NCBI RefSeq assembly: GCF_002165135.1
Contig: NZ_NFZQ01000005.1
Coordinates: 124,001-188,000 of the forward strand
Length of the DNA: 64,000 bases
Direction: 5' to 3'
Source of the DNA: Pseudomonas sp. SID14000
Lineage (GTDB): Bacteria > Pseudomonadota > Gammaproteobacteria > Pseudomonadales > Pseudomonadaceae
Of this stretch, positions 46,469 through 57,204 are shown piece after piece. Each line of letters starts with the position of its first letter. The stretch's first letter is position 1. The position numbers and the translations under genes were made by a program. A model generated the notes under the pieces. It was not told the DNA's origin. It did no database searches and worked only from the letters and a program-made list of their open reading frames with translations.

Positions 46469-47440
46469 TCAGCTGACGCGGCATTCGCTCAAACCGGCTT
46501 GCAGCGCGGGTTGCGATTGCGGCTGATCGAAAATCAGCTCGATCCGAGTATCCCTGCGCCAGTCGCTGGGCTGCCAGGTAGGCATATCCCCGTTCAGGCC
46601 ATTGAATGATTGCCAGCCCTCCACACTGTGGATAACCCCTTTGGCCCGCCGCCATGGCCAGGCGCGCAAGAACGCCTGCAACCGCTGTGGATAAAACTGC
46701 TGGCCGGGATGCCAGCGCCAGCCGATGCTCCAACCTCCCTCTCCTTGGTGGGCAATACAGATCGGCTGCCCAGGGTCGGCCCATAGCGCTGCCGGAGGAT
46801 TTACAAGATTGTCGATAATCCTGTTATCCACAACCGAGCTGTCAACAATGCCCTTGGGTACCGCCGGAAGGTCCGACAGGGGCAGCTTCCCTTGGACGGT
46901 CCAGAACATTTTCTTTCCAGTAAATTTGTTATTTATCAATGATTTATATATTTCATCCACAGCCTCTGATTTGTTGAAAACAATGCTTTCAGAAGCATCG
47001 AACGCTTGCTGTTGAGCCTCCGGCAGGCGCTCGTTCCGAACCATCGACTGCGCATCCACGACCATCAGCAATGGCTGTATTGTCAGCACGCCAGCCCAAG
47101 GGGTTTGCTGCAACTGATCGAGTAACTGCAAGGGATGACCCAGCCCGGACGGTTCGATGAACAACCGGTCCGGCCGGGATTTGCGCAGCAGCCGGCCCAG
47201 ACCCACCTGGAACGGCATACCATTGACGCAGCACAGGCAGCCACCTGCAACTTCGGCGAGGGCAATACCGTCTTCGTCACGGCTTAGCAAGGCGGCATCC
47301 AGACCTACCTGGCCGAATTCGTTGATCAATACAGCCCAGCGCTCATTGGCCGGACGCTGAGCCAGCAGATGACGGATCAAGGTAGTCTTGCCGGCCCCCA
47401 GCGGGCCGGCAATTACGTGGGTCGGAATGTTCTGCAGCAT
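46469..47440 (-). CDS. COG0523 (CobW-type) GTPase, zinc operon
   Basis: This is a 323-residue P-loop GTPase of the G3E metallochaperone family: Walker A AGPLGAGKTTLIRH, INEFGQVGLDA, and the metal-binding GGCLCCVNG (CxCC). A C-terminal CobW-like domain follows. It lies in a row with a DUF1826 gene and zigA, a zinc-limitation set. The middle (about 150-215) is unusually AT-rich DNA (46.80-46.97 kb) and encodes an Asn/Asp/Ile-rich loop that looks poorly conserved. Three perfect DnaA boxes lie in the gene. Confidence 0.85.
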   Translation of the reverse strand: MLQNIPTHVIAGPLGAGKTTLIRHLLAQRPANERWAVLINEFGQVGLDAALLSRDEDGIALAEVAGGCLCCVNGMPFQVGLGRLLRKSRPDRLFIEPSGLGHPLQLLDQLQQTPWAGVLTIQPLLMVVDAQSMVRNERLPEAQQQAFDASESIVFNKSEAVDEIYKSLINNKFTGKKMFWTVQGKLPLSDLPAVPKGIVDSSVVDNRIIDNLVNPPAALWADPGQPICIAHQGEGGWSIGWRWHPGQQFYPQRLQAFLRAWPWRRAKGVIHSVEGWQSFNGLNGDMPTWQPSDWRRDTRIELIFDQPQSQPALQAGLSECRVS

Positions 47441-48488
47441 GGGTGGCTTCGGGCAGTGGTGATGCCTCACTATGCGCCGTCAGGCCAGCCAGTCAAGGCT
47501 GAGCAAAAGGCGCCCCTGTTGCCCCGAGGGCGAACGATGCACCAGGCCTGCACCTTCGTTGCCCTGCCACTTCTCGCCCTTGAGCACGGCTACCTCACCG
47601 GCTTGCAGGTGCTGGATGTTATCCACAGATGGCTGGGTTGTGTGTAACTCACCACGCTGACTCGCATGCTCTTGCAACCACTCGCTGCCCGGGCCTATGT
47701 AGGTGGTGAGCAAACGCAGCGGCACATTATCCACATGAAAGCGCGGGCACATGGGGCCTGCCAGTACCCGCAGGCGCAATCCGATCCTCCGCGCACCCAC
47801 CAGGCAGGTATAGGCCGCCACCAACCAGGCCACATCGGCTACGAATGCCTCATAGCCGTGCAAGTCCGCCGCTTCGCGCAACAGCTCGGTCAGTACCGGC
47901 ATGTGCTGTTCATCCACATCGATGACGCGCTGGTCTGCCAAGGGCTGGCCAAGACTTAGCACCAGCGCGGCAAAGTCCTCCAGTTGCGGCGGCAAACGTC
48001 GGCGCCACACCGCCAGGTTCACGCCATCCTGCAGCACATCGGTCAGCACCTGCGGTGTTTCTCCAAATACCTGGCAGATATCCACAGGCTTGCGTGCGGG
48101 GTTCATGCTGCCGACGCCTCATGCCATGGACCGAAGGGATCGGGCAAACGCAACCATCCCATGTGCCCCAGGTCCATTTCCTGATCGGTCAACAGGCATG
48201 CATTGAGGTCTGTGGATAATTTTACGAAGTTGATATTTTGCCCGATAAATACCAGTTCCTGGCGGCAGTCACCGCTCTCGGCAGTCCAGTTTTTCATGAT
48301 CGCAGCGGTGTTATCCACATCCTGTGGCCACTGCTCGCGCGGTACGAAGCGCCACCAGCGGCCCGCCAGGCCATGGCGCATCATGCCGCCCGCCTGCGAC
48401 CAGCTACCAGCCTCCTGGTACTTGCTGGCCAACCAGAAAAAACCTTTCGAACGCAACAGTCGGCCATTGCTCCAGGGCTTGTGGATAA
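46627..48488. other. cluster of eight perfect DnaA boxes
   Basis: Perfect TTATCCACA (or its complement TGTGGATAA) occurs at 46627 (-), 46686 (-), 46824 (+), 47619 (+), 47727 (+), 48211 (-), 48311 (+) and 48480 (-). One-mismatch boxes lie at 46810, 46953, 47910 and 48078. The boxes fall in three genes, in all three codon phases (coding Leu-Ser-Thr, Ile-His, Val-Asp-Asn or Tyr-Pro-Gln), so a protein repeat cannot explain them. The simplest reading is DnaA binding at the DNA level; function unproven. Confidence 0.7.
47480..48106 (-). CDS. DUF1826 protein of the zinc operon
   Basis: This is a 208-residue soluble protein of the DUF1826 family, which is found beside COG0523 GTPases and under Zur control in pseudomonads. 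The conserved core is [21 protein letters not shown], with Cys and His in place to bind a metal, and [19 protein letters not shown] near the C-terminus; the fold may be cupin-like (inference). The start overlaps the zigA stop by 4 bases, so they are co-translated. Contains perfect DnaA boxes at 47619 and 47727. Confidence 0.82.
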   Translation of the reverse strand: MNPARKPVDICQVFGETPQVLTDVLQDGVNLAVWRRRLPPQLEDFAALVLSLGQPLADQRVIDVDEQHMPVLTELLREAADLHGYEAFVADVAWLVAAYTCLVGARRIGLRLRVLAGPMCPRFHVDNVPLRLLTTYIGPGSEWLQEHASQRGELHTTQPSVDNIQHLQAGEVAVLKGEKWQGNEGAGLVHRSPSGQQGRLLLSLDWLA

Positions 48489-49311
48489 AGTCGAAAAAGC
48501 GCTGTGGGTGAAGCGGGCGCCGGGCCTGCCAGGTGGTGGCGGCAATGCCGTACTCTTCGGTTTCCGGCACATGCTCGCCGCGCAACTCCTGCAGCCAGCC
48601 CGGTGCCTGGGCAGCCTGCTCGAAGTCGAACAGGCCGGTGTCGAGGATGCGCGCCAACGGCACCTGGCCCATGACCATGGGCACGATCTGCGCCCGGGCA
48701 TTGAGGCTGCGCAGAATGGCCATGAGCTCTTCGCGTTCGTGCTGGCTTATCAGGTCGATCTTGCTCAGCAACAGCACATCGGCGAACTCGACCTGTTCGA
48801 TCAGCAAATCACTGATCGAGCGCTCGTCTTCCTCACCCAGGGTTTCGCCACGGCTGGCCAGACTGTCTGCCGCCTGGTAATCACGCAGAAAGTTCAAGCC
48901 ATCGACCACGGTGACCATGGTGTCCAGCCGAGCCATGTCGGACAGACTGCGCCCCTGTTCGTCGCGGAAAGTGAAGGTCTCGGCCACCGGAAGTGGCTCC
49001 GAGATCCCCGTAGATTCGATCAGCAAATAATCGAAACGCCCTTCTTCGGCCAGCCGCGCCACTTCCTCGAGCAGGTCTTCACGCAGCGTGCAGCAGATGC
49101 AGCCATTGCTCATCTCCACCAGCTTCTCCTCGGCACGGTTGAGGCTGACGTTGCGCTGCACCTCGCTGGCGTCGATGTTGATTTCGCTCATGTCGTTGAC
49201 GATGACCGCAACCCGCAGGTCGTCGCGGTTACGTAGCACATGGTTGAGCAAGGTGCTCTTGCCGGCGCCAAGGAAGCCGGACAGCACGGTGACGGGGAGA
49301 CGGTTGGACAT
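48103..49311 (-). CDS. zigA: zinc metallochaperone GTPase ZigA
   Basis: This is a COG0523 GTPase that supplies zinc to client enzymes when zinc is scarce. The 402-residue protein has Walker [15 protein letters not shown], the metal motif [14 protein letters not shown], the [13 protein letters not shown] switch region and [11 protein letters not shown] (the NKxD-type guanine motif). A C-terminal CobW domain follows at about 240-370. It is the first gene of the three-gene minus-strand operon, with a Zur box 48 bp upstream. Perfect DnaA boxes lie at 48211, 48311 and 48480. Confidence 0.87.
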   Translation of the reverse strand: MSNRLPVTVLSGFLGAGKSTLLNHVLRNRDDLRVAVIVNDMSEINIDASEVQRNVSLNRAEEKLVEMSNGCICCTLREDLLEEVARLAEEGRFDYLLIESTGISEPLPVAETFTFRDEQGRSLSDMARLDTMVTVVDGLNFLRDYQAADSLASRGETLGEEDERSISDLLIEQVEFADVLLLSKIDLISQHEREELMAILRSLNARAQIVPMVMGQVPLARILDTGLFDFEQAAQAPGWLQELRGEHVPETEEYGIAATTWQARRPLHPQRFFDFIHKPWSNGRLLRSKGFFWLASKYQEAGSWSQAGGMMRHGLAGRWWRFVPREQWPQDVDNTAAIMKNWTAESGDCRQELVFIGQNINFVKLSTDLNACLLTDQEMDLGHMGWLRLPDPFGPWHEASAA

Positions 49312-49358
49312 GGCGAAACCTCTTCAGGCGAGCGCATTCAAAACGATGCATTGCACAA

Positions 49359-49373
49359 TGTTATAAAGTAACA
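49359..49373. promoter_or_regulatory. Zur box between zigA and folE2
   Basis: TGTTA-TAAAG-TAACA is an imperfect palindrome resembling the proteobacterial Zur operator (core ATGTTATAnTATAACAT). It is 48 bp upstream of zigA and 160 bp upstream of folE2. Zinc starvation would free both divergent transcripts. Confidence 0.78.
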
Positions 49374-49532
49374 ATACAATTTCGCCAAGCCGTTCTTGAC
49401 GGACGAGTGCCCACCGGGGATGAAAATGAACTGCCACACGCCATGGTGCTGCTGTTATTCACCGTGCTTCATTCCCGCATTGCCGCTTGATCGGTGGTGG
49501 CTGCTGATCGCCCTTTTTGTTTGGAATGCCAG

Positions 49533-50438
49533 ATGACCCAGCTCAAGCTCCCCGACATAGCCGCACAAACCCAGGAATATGCCTTGCCTCTGAACTGGGT
49601 GGGCATGTGCGGGATCGCTCAACCCGTGCAGTTCGAAGGGCGCACAGCGGCCGCCACTGTCGATGCAGGCGTTAGTCTGGTAGACGGCAGTTCACGCGGC
49701 ATCCATATGTCGCGGCTTTATCTTGCCCTGGAGTCGTTGGAGCATCAGCCCCTGACACCGCTCACCATACGCCAGCTACTGTGCAACTTTCTCGGTAGCC
49801 ATAAAGGCCTCTCTTCTGCGGCCTATCTGCGTCTGCGCTTCAAGCATCTGCTGAAACGGCCTGCTTTGATCAGCCCGCTGGAAGGTTGGAAAAGCTATGC
49901 AGTCACCGTCGATGCCAGGATCGAAAATGAAATGTTCCACGTGGAACTATCCGTTTCCGTCCCCTACTCCTCGACTTGTCCGTGCTCGGCTGCACTTGCA
50001 CGGCAACTGATTCAGCAACAGTTCCAGGCGCATTTCAGCGATGAGCAGGCCAACAAATCTGCAGTGCTGCAGTGGCTTGGCAGCGCCGAAGGCATCGTAG
50101 CGACGCCCCATAGCCAACGTAGTAGCGCGGAAATCCAGGTAAGGCTGCGCAGCAATCAGCAGGAACTACCAATCACCGAGCTGATCGATCGCATAGAAGC
50201 AAGCTTGGGGACAGCGGTACAGACCGCGGTAAAACGCGCAGACGAACAAGCCTTTGCCTTGGCCAACGGCCAGAACCTGATGTTCTGCGAAGACGCCGCA
50301 CGACGCCTGCATAAGGCGCTACGACAAATAGAATGGGCCACGGCCTTCAAGCTGCGTGTAGAGCATGCAGAAAGCCTGCATGCCCACGACGCTGTCGCGA
50401 CCAGCCAGTGGCAATGGGATATCAGCTACGCGGCTTGA
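49533..50438 (+). CDS. folE2: zinc-independent GTP cyclohydrolase FolE2
   Basis: FolE2 (GTP cyclohydrolase IB) replaces zinc-dependent FolE in folate synthesis when zinc is low. The 301-residue protein has the family's catalytic Cys region STCPCSAALARQLI and the LPLNWVGMCGIAQPV and GIHMSRLYLALE segments. The chosen ATG has GGAA 8 bases upstream, and the open codons before it are not conserved. It is divergent from the zigA operon across the Zur box. Its 3' end overlaps the next gene, encoded on the other strand, by 17 bases. Confidence 0.92.
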   Translation: MTQLKLPDIAAQTQEYALPLNWVGMCGIAQPVQFEGRTAAATVDAGVSLVDGSSRGIHMSRLYLALESLEHQPLTPLTIRQLLCNFLGSHKGLSSAAYLRLRFKHLLKRPALISPLEGWKSYAVTVDARIENEMFHVELSVSVPYSSTCPCSAALARQLIQQQFQAHFSDEQANKSAVLQWLGSAEGIVATPHSQRSSAEIQVRLRSNQQELPITELIDRIEASLGTAVQTAVKRADEQAFALANGQNLMFCEDAARRLHKALRQIEWATAFKLRVEHAESLHAHDAVATSQWQWDISYAA

Positions 50439-50949
50439 CAGAACCGCAGTCATTACCCAACCACACGGCACGGGTGTTCATACTGCCTTGCTGCTGCACA
50501 CCCGAGGCGTTGAACGTGCCATTGACCTGAGTGGTGAATTCCCGGTCACTGAGGAAAGTCGCCTGGCCACTGCCCTGTGCTTTGGGGCAACTGAACTGGA
50601 ATTTCCACACATTGCCAGTGCGGTCGGTGATCTTCTGAGTACAACCTGACTTCGGGTCCTGCAGCGGGATATCGTTGGTTGCCACCTGTTCTGGCGTCAG
50701 GCAGGAGCGCACCCCCTTACCACCAACAGTCACCCCTTGCTTGGCCAGCACCCCTTCCATCATTGCGCGCTGCTCCGGCGGCAGGTTCTTCAACTGACCG
50801 AGCATGAACTCCATATCGGGTAACGGCTTGCCATCGACCTGCATGTTGCTGGTGGTCAACTCCCACAAGCCTGGCTGCAGCATCTGAGCATGCACCAGCG
50901 GGCTGCTCACACCTAGGGCCAAGGCCAACAGTGGCAGACGAATCTTCAT
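50422..50949 (-). CDS. exported DUF3617 protein
   Basis: This is a 175-residue periplasmic protein of DUF3617 with a signal peptide (MKIRLPLLALALGVSSPLVHA). The family opening QPGLWELTTSNMQVDGKPLPD and two Cys (RSCLTPEQ and SGCTQK, with a later FSCPKAQG) suggest disulfides. Function unknown. It ends inside the folE2 3' end, tail to tail. A ggagcg-type ribosome site precedes the ATG. Confidence 0.82.
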   Translation of the reverse strand: MKIRLPLLALALGVSSPLVHAQMLQPGLWELTTSNMQVDGKPLPDMEFMLGQLKNLPPEQRAMMEGVLAKQGVTVGGKGVRSCLTPEQVATNDIPLQDPKSGCTQKITDRTGNVWKFQFSCPKAQGSGQATFLSDREFTTQVNGTFNASGVQQQGSMNTRAVWLGNDCGSVKPRS

Positions 50950-51081
50950 GGACGAACGCTCCTGGAAAAAAACCGGCCAAGCGGGCCGGGCTGAGCCTTA
51001 GACGCCAAATCCACCTGCAGGTTGCAAGGCGGACCGGGAACGTGTTCTGTTACTCAAGTGTACTCGGCAAGCAGGATGCAT

Positions 51082-52521
51082 ATGGACTACCACAGCCCCT
51101 ACTTCTTCGGTTACCTACTCGGCCTGGTTCACCTGCTGGGTATCGTCGCCGCACTGCACGCACTGTTCACCGTGCGCACTGCCCAAGGCGCAATCGCCTG
51201 GGCGATGCCGTTGTTCTTCATCCCCTACCTCACCCTGATCCCTTACCTGATCTTCGGTGCCCGATCGTTCTATGCCTACATCAAGGCCCGGCGCCAGGCC
51301 AACCAGGAAATGCACGTGGCCATGGCCAACCTAAACTGGCGGCCTTGGGTAGAAGAAGCCCTTACCGCTCGCGAGTCAGAAAGTTATGCGGCCTTGCGCG
51401 CCATGCCCAAGCTCGGGCGCATGCCCTGCCTGGCCAACAACCAGGTGAAACTACTGATCGATGGCAAGGCGACATTCGATGCCATCTTCGCCGCTATCGA
51501 AAAAGCTCGCGACGTGGTGCTGGTACAGTTCTTCATCATCCATGACGACAGCCTCGGCAAGGCACTGCAGCAACTGCTGCTGCGCAAGGCCGCCGAGGGG
51601 GTGCAGGTGTTCGTGCTGTACGACCGCGTCGGCAGCCATGCCTTACCGTCCAGCTACAGCCAGCTGCTACGCGACGGAGGGGTGCAGATCCATGCCTTCG
51701 CCACCCGTCGAGGCTGGTTCAACCGCTTCCAGGTGAACTTCCGCAATCACCGCAAGATCGTGGTAGTGGATGGCCTGCTCGGTTTCATCGGCGGGCACAA
51801 CGTGGGCGATGAGTACCTTGGTGGCCACCCGCAGCTCTCACCCTGGCGCGACACCCATGTGCAGATCAGCGGGCCGGTGCTGGCCTGCCTGCAGGAGTCG
51901 TTCGCCGAGGACTGGTATTGGGCCACGCGCCAGCTACCGCCGCTGATCCTGCCAGACGCCTACCCGGATAACGGCGTGCTGTGCCAGGCCTTGGCCAGTG
52001 GCCCGGCCGACCCACAGGAAACCTGCTCGCTGTTCTTCCTTGAGGCGATCCATTCAGCCACCCGCCGCGTGTGGATCACCAGCCCGTACTTCATCCCCGA
52101 CGAGGCAGTATTCGCCGCGTTGCGGCTGGCGGTACTACGTGGGGTCGATGTGCGTGTGCTGATCCCGTCACGCCCAGACCATCGCATCGTTTATGCCGCC
52201 TCCAGCCTGTTCGCCTTCGAAGCGGTACGGGCGGGTATACGCATGTTCCGCTACCAACCGGGCTTCCTGCATCAGAAGGTGGTACTGGTGGATGACGATG
52301 TCAGCGCGATCGGCAGTGCCAACCTGGACAACCGCTCGTTCCGCTTGAACTTCGAGATCACCCTGCTGACGGTCGACCGCGGCTTCGCTGACCAGGTCGA
52401 GAACATGCTGATCAATGACTTTGAACAGGCACGGGAAATTACTGCGGAGGACAGCCGCGATACCCATCGGCTGCAGCAACTGGGCATGCGTATTGCGCGG
52501 CTGATTTCGCCGATTCTGTGA
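51082..52521 (+). CDS. clsA: cardiolipin synthase A
   Basis: This enzyme joins two phosphatidylglycerol molecules into cardiolipin at the inner membrane. The 479-residue phospholipase-D-type protein has two N-terminal membrane helices (about 5-65) and two HKD motifs: [17 protein letters not shown] and [20 protein letters not shown] chose the ATG at 51082 because AGGA lies 6 bases upstream. It is followed by degenerate REPs and the convergent cfa gene, another phospholipid-modifying enzyme. Confidence 0.93.
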   Translation: MDYHSPYFFGYLLGLVHLLGIVAALHALFTVRTAQGAIAWAMPLFFIPYLTLIPYLIFGARSFYAYIKARRQANQEMHVAMANLNWRPWVEEALTARESESYAALRAMPKLGRMPCLANNQVKLLIDGKATFDAIFAAIEKARDVVLVQFFIIHDDSLGKALQQLLLRKAAEGVQVFVLYDRVGSHALPSSYSQLLRDGGVQIHAFATRRGWFNRFQVNFRNHRKIVVVDGLLGFIGGHNVGDEYLGGHPQLSPWRDTHVQISGPVLACLQESFAEDWYWATRQLPPLILPDAYPDNGVLCQALASGPADPQETCSLFFLEAIHSATRRVWITSPYFIPDEAVFAALRLAVLRGVDVRVLIPSRPDHRIVYAASSLFAFEAVRAGIRMFRYQPGFLHQKVVLVDDDVSAIGSANLDNRSFRLNFEITLLTVDRGFADQVENMLINDFEQAREITAEDSRDTHRLQQLGMRIARLISPIL

Positions 52522-52558
52522 TGCGTCTGCGCACCTCGCAAGGTATCGCGGCCCTTGT

Positions 52559-52629
52559 GAGAGCGTGTTTACCCGCGAAGACGTCAGTGGCTGTACCGAC
52601 GCATTCGCGGGTAAACCCGCTCCCACAGG
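52559..52629. repeat. degenerate REP inverted pair
   Basis: The left copy (gtgagagcgtgtttacccgcg) carries substitutions relative to consensus. The right copy (cgcgggtaaacccgctcccac) is intact. The pair lies between the convergent clsA and cfa genes. Confidence 0.7.
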
Positions 52630-52662
52630 GTATGGTGTCGCGCTTGCGTGCTTGGTCGCAAT

Positions 52663-53847
52663 TCAGCGATACAAGTCTTCACGCGTCCAGGGCAGGTCAT
52701 GGTGCCCATCGGCGTAGGGCTTCACGGCCAGTATCTGGTGCAGGTTGATCCAGCCCTTCTGGAAGGCATATGCACACCCGGCCAGGTACAGGCGCCAGAT
52801 GCGCAACGTCTTCTCGGGCACCAGCGCCGCCGCCTTGTGCAGCTGGTTCTCCAGGTTCTCACTCCAGTGGTGCAAGGTCTTGGCGTAGTGCAAACGCAGG
52901 CTTTCCACGTCTACCACCTCCAGCCCCGCTTCACAGATGCTGGCACTGATCATCGACAGGTGCGGCAGCTCGCCATGGGGGAACACGTAGCGATCGATGA
53001 ACTCGCCAGCGCCACGCCCGACCGGGCGGCCATCGACATGCTTGGCAGTGATACCGTGGTTCATCACCAGCCCCCCTTCCCTCACGGCACCGAACAGCTT
53101 CTGGCTATACAGGGCCAGGTTGGCATGCCCGACATGCTCGAACATGCCAACGCTGACAACCTTGTCGAAGCGGCCATCCTGAGGCAGGTCGCGGTAGTCG
53201 AGAATCTGCAGGTCGACCTTGTCGGCCAGCCCCTCTGCCTTGACCCGCTCGCGACCGAGCTTGAGCTGCTCCTTGCTCAAGGTGATACCAAATACCTTGG
53301 CGCCATATTCGCGAGCAGCGAAACGCGCCAGGCCACCCCAGCCACAACCTACGTCGAGCAGGTAGTCACCGGCGTCCAGGCGCAGCTTGCGGCACAGATG
53401 ATCGAATTTGTCCTGTTGTGCCTGATCAAGCGTGTTGTCCGGCTCGCGGAAGTAGGCGCACGAGTAGGCCATGTCCTGATCCAGCCATAGCTGGTAGAAC
53501 GCGTTGGAAACATCGTAATGGTAGGAAATGGCTTCGGCGTCGGTGCTCTTGTCATGGGCCCGCCGCTGCGGTGGTGTGTCATCCGCATCGGTCAGTAGCG
53601 CTTCGCTCAGCTCATCGCATACGCGGATGGCTTCACCAATATCGCCTTCCAGCTCCAGCTTGCCTTCGACGAATGCCGTGCCCAGCTGGTCCATGCTCGG
53701 GTGGCTCAACTGGCTGATCAGCTGTGGCTCTTTGACCAGGATGGTGACCTGCGGGCTAGGCCCCAGATCGAACTGGTTACCGTCCCACAGTTTCAGCCTC
53801 AGCGGCAGATGCAGGCTCTGCAGTGCCGGTGGAAGTTGCGCAAGCAT
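52663..53847 (-). CDS. cfa: cyclopropane-fatty-acyl-phospholipid synthase
   Basis: Cfa methylenates unsaturated acyl chains of membrane phospholipids using S-adenosylmethionine, usually in stationary phase. The 394-residue protein has an N-terminal lipid-binding region (about 1-110), then the catalytic domain with SAM loop DYLLDVGCGWGGLARFAA, QLWLDQDMAYSCAYF and the acidic VVSVGMFEHVGHANL. GGAGG lies before the ATG. It is convergent with clsA. A palindrome-rich gap separates it from lpd3; RpoS control is known for the family but not shown here. Confidence 0.93.
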   Translation of the reverse strand: MLAQLPPALQSLHLPLRLKLWDGNQFDLGPSPQVTILVKEPQLISQLSHPSMDQLGTAFVEGKLELEGDIGEAIRVCDELSEALLTDADDTPPQRRAHDKSTDAEAISYHYDVSNAFYQLWLDQDMAYSCAYFREPDNTLDQAQQDKFDHLCRKLRLDAGDYLLDVGCGWGGLARFAAREYGAKVFGITLSKEQLKLGRERVKAEGLADKVDLQILDYRDLPQDGRFDKVVSVGMFEHVGHANLALYSQKLFGAVREGGLVMNHGITAKHVDGRPVGRGAGEFIDRYVFPHGELPHLSMISASICEAGLEVVDVESLRLHYAKTLHHWSENLENQLHKAAALVPEKTLRIWRLYLAGCAYAFQKGWINLHQILAVKPYADGHHDLPWTREDLYR

Positions 53848-53941
53848 GAACGACCCTCCTGTCCGTATTTGGCCACGACGCCTGATAATTCGAACGTCGC
53901 CGGATCAGAGTAGTTCATTCGTGGGATGTTTCCTCTAAACC

Positions 53942-53994
53942 AGACCATGGTCTAGACCCGGCTGGTCTTATCCATGCGGCAGATTGTATACAAT
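53942..53994. promoter_or_regulatory. two palindromes in cfa/lpd3 divergent promoter
   Basis: AGACCATGGTCT (53942-53953) and ATTGTATACAAT (53983-53994) are perfect 12-bp palindromes in the 207-bp gap. The second resembles operators of the FadR/GntR group (TTGTATACAA) and is about 60 bp before lpd3. The regulator is unknown. Confidence 0.5.
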
Positions 53995-54054
53995 TTTTGC
54001 ATCTCAGCTTAACCTTGTGGCCCTCTTGCGCTTCTTCATCCTGGAGTTGAACCC

Positions 54055-55455
<1,401 letters not shown>

Positions 55456-55461
55456 TGCGGA

Positions 55462-55507
55462 ACAAGGCCGCGCCTACAGGAAAATGCCCCTGCGGGAGCG
55501 GCCTTGT
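55462..55507. repeat. imperfect hairpin after lpd3
   Basis: ACAAGGCCGC (55462-55471) and GCGGCCTTGT (55498-55507) are perfect arms around a partly paired centre. It is a member of the repeat subfamily seen at 1707-1770, and lies between the convergent lpd3 and pmsB. Confidence 0.65.
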
Positions 55508-55564
55508 GCGCCTGATGCGTCTGCCTTCGACCTTGATCGAGCACCCACATTCGAGCCGCTGCGT

Positions 55565-55888
55565 TCAGGCGCCTTCGCCTGCAGGGTGCAGTGAGCGCCA
55601 ATGCATTATCTGCCGCTGGATATTCCAGTGGATGATGTGCTCATACAACGCTTTTATGAAACCTGCATCGAATTCGCTGCCGCCGGCCCAGGCCAGGCGC
55701 TCCTGGAGCATGGCGGCCACCCGCTCAGGTGCCGGGATGGCTTGCTCGTTGGCCTTGAACTGCACAGCGGCCTTGACGTAGCCCAGGCGCTTTTGCAGCG
55801 CCTCGAAGATCTGCCGGTCGTGGAAGTCGATGCCAGCGCGGATGTCTTCGAGGCTGGTGCAGGCATCGGGTTGTTTCGGGAGCGACAT
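55565..55888 (-). CDS. pmsB: isochorismate-pyruvate lyase
   Basis: PmsB cleaves isochorismate to salicylate and pyruvate. The 107-residue protein has the AroQ chorismate-mutase helical fold of PchB: SLEDIRAGIDFHDRQIFEAL, Arg-containing KRLGYVKAAVQFK, and PAPERVAAMLQER. It lies 31 bp after pmsA and is last in the minus-strand operon pmsC-pmsE-pmsA-pmsB, the gene order described for the pseudomonine genes of P. fluorescens WCS374. The start is placed at MSLPKQPD; upstream codons overlap pmsA. Confidence 0.9.
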   Translation of the reverse strand: MSLPKQPDACTSLEDIRAGIDFHDRQIFEALQKRLGYVKAAVQFKANEQAIPAPERVAAMLQERLAWAGGSEFDAGFIKALYEHIIHWNIQRQIMHWRSLHPAGEGA

Positions 55889-55919
55889 ATGAGGGTCTCT
55901 AAAGTGCGAAGTGGAGTAT

Positions 55920-57140
55920 TCAGATGACATCGAAGCGCGCGTCGAACACCCGCCCCGCTGCTGTCAACGGCAGGTCGCGCGACTCAGCGTGATCGCGCGG
56001 GGCGCGCCATACGCCAGGCTGCCGTTCGGCAATGACCTCGTCGATCAGCGCGTCGACCATGCGCGTGTCCTGGTGATGCGGGGTGGTGATGAGGTGCGCG
56101 GTGTCGCCCGAAGTCGCCAGGCTGTACTTCCTGGCGATACGCGCCGAGGGGCAGGGAAACACCACCGTAATGGAGTTGTCGTGGCGCCAGGCATCGATGC
56201 CGGCGGCCCTCATGCGGTCGACGGCGTGTTGAGCGGTGTTCAGGCTGTGTTGCACTCGACGACGCCATTGCGCGGGCGAATGACTGCGCAGCGCCGCCCA
56301 CATCATCATCGGTGTATGGCCATTGCGCGACCCGCTGATGGTCTTGTCGCTCGCGCTGATGTAGTCGACCTCCACCGAGATACGCTCAACCGCCTCGCGC
56401 TTGGCCACGACAATGCCACAGGGGATCGGCGAGCCAATCATCTTGTGCCCGGAAACACAGATCGAATCGACACCGTCGGCGAAGCTGAACGGCTGCGGGT
56501 TGTCGACGAACGGCAAGATCATCCCGCTCAGCGCGGCGTCCGCATGCAGGTAGTAGTCTTCACGCGCGATGCCTGCCTCTGCCAGGCGCTGCTGAATCAC
56601 CAGGATGTCGTCGACGGCCCCGCGCATGGTAGTACCGATGTTGGCGAAGATGATCGGATGGCGCTCCTGGTCAACGGCTATTTTCGCCAGCAGGTCGTCG
56701 TAGTCGATCTCGCCGTTGGGCTGCGATTCCACGGCACGGCACTTGATCCGCAACAGCTTGAGGATCTTGGCCACCGAATAGTGGGTATCCTTCGAGTAGT
56801 ACAGGGTAGCGTCGGGGAACATCTCCCGGGCCAGGTAGCAGCCGAACATGTTGCCCTCGGTGCCGCCATTGGTAACGTAACCCCAGCTGTCCTCGTGAGG
56901 GATGGCGAACAATTCGGCGAAATACGCCATGACCTCTCGCTCGAAGTCAAAGGAGTTGAGTATGTAGTTGCTCGGCTGCGCCCAGTCCCCGCAATTATTG
57001 ATGGAGAACCGCAGGAAGCGATGCAGCGGGGTGTAGTCGAATTCGGCGTTCTCGGGGTAACCGATGTTGAAGTACTGGTGCTTCAGGCAATGTTGCCAGA
57101 AGGCATCCAGCCGGGCCTTGTCGGCGGATGACATAGTCAT
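55920..57140 (-). CDS. pmsA: PLP-dependent histidine decarboxylase
   Basis: PmsA decarboxylates histidine to histamine, the amine part of pseudomonine (used after N-hydroxylation). The 406-residue group II decarboxylase has the HDC N-terminus [16 protein letters not shown], the [17 protein letters not shown] substrate region, the conserved [13 protein letters not shown] and the PLP lysine in [15 protein letters not shown] chose the ATG with AAGGAG 6 bases upstream; an in-frame TTG two codons before is too close to that site. It sits between pmsE and pmsB. Confidence 0.93.
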   Translation of the reverse strand: MTMSSADKARLDAFWQHCLKHQYFNIGYPENAEFDYTPLHRFLRFSINNCGDWAQPSNYILNSFDFEREVMAYFAELFAIPHEDSWGYVTNGGTEGNMFGCYLAREMFPDATLYYSKDTHYSVAKILKLLRIKCRAVESQPNGEIDYDDLLAKIAVDQERHPIIFANIGTTMRGAVDDILVIQQRLAEAGIAREDYYLHADAALSGMILPFVDNPQPFSFADGVDSICVSGHKMIGSPIPCGIVVAKREAVERISVEVDYISASDKTISGSRNGHTPMMMWAALRSHSPAQWRRRVQHSLNTAQHAVDRMRAAGIDAWRHDNSITVVFPCPSARIARKYSLATSGDTAHLITTPHHQDTRMVDALIDEVIAERQPGVWRAPRDHAESRDLPLTAAGRVFDARFDVI

Positions 57141-57204
57141 GTCCAACTCCTTTTAAACTGACTTGCGGGCCGCAACCTGCACCGTGCGGCCCTCTGCGGG
57201 GGTA

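Noticed and set aside
46627..48488. DnaA box cluster as the chromosomal origin oriC
   Set aside because: No dnaA, rpmH or dnaN is nearby, the boxes lie within genes over nearly 2 kb, and Pseudomonas oriC is known to lie beside dnaA/rpmH. A secondary DnaA site is more fitting.
55462..55507. Attachment site at the left edge of the siderophore cluster
   Set aside because: The hairpin is a common repeat type also present elsewhere in the window; no integrase, tRNA end or second copy at a right boundary is visible.
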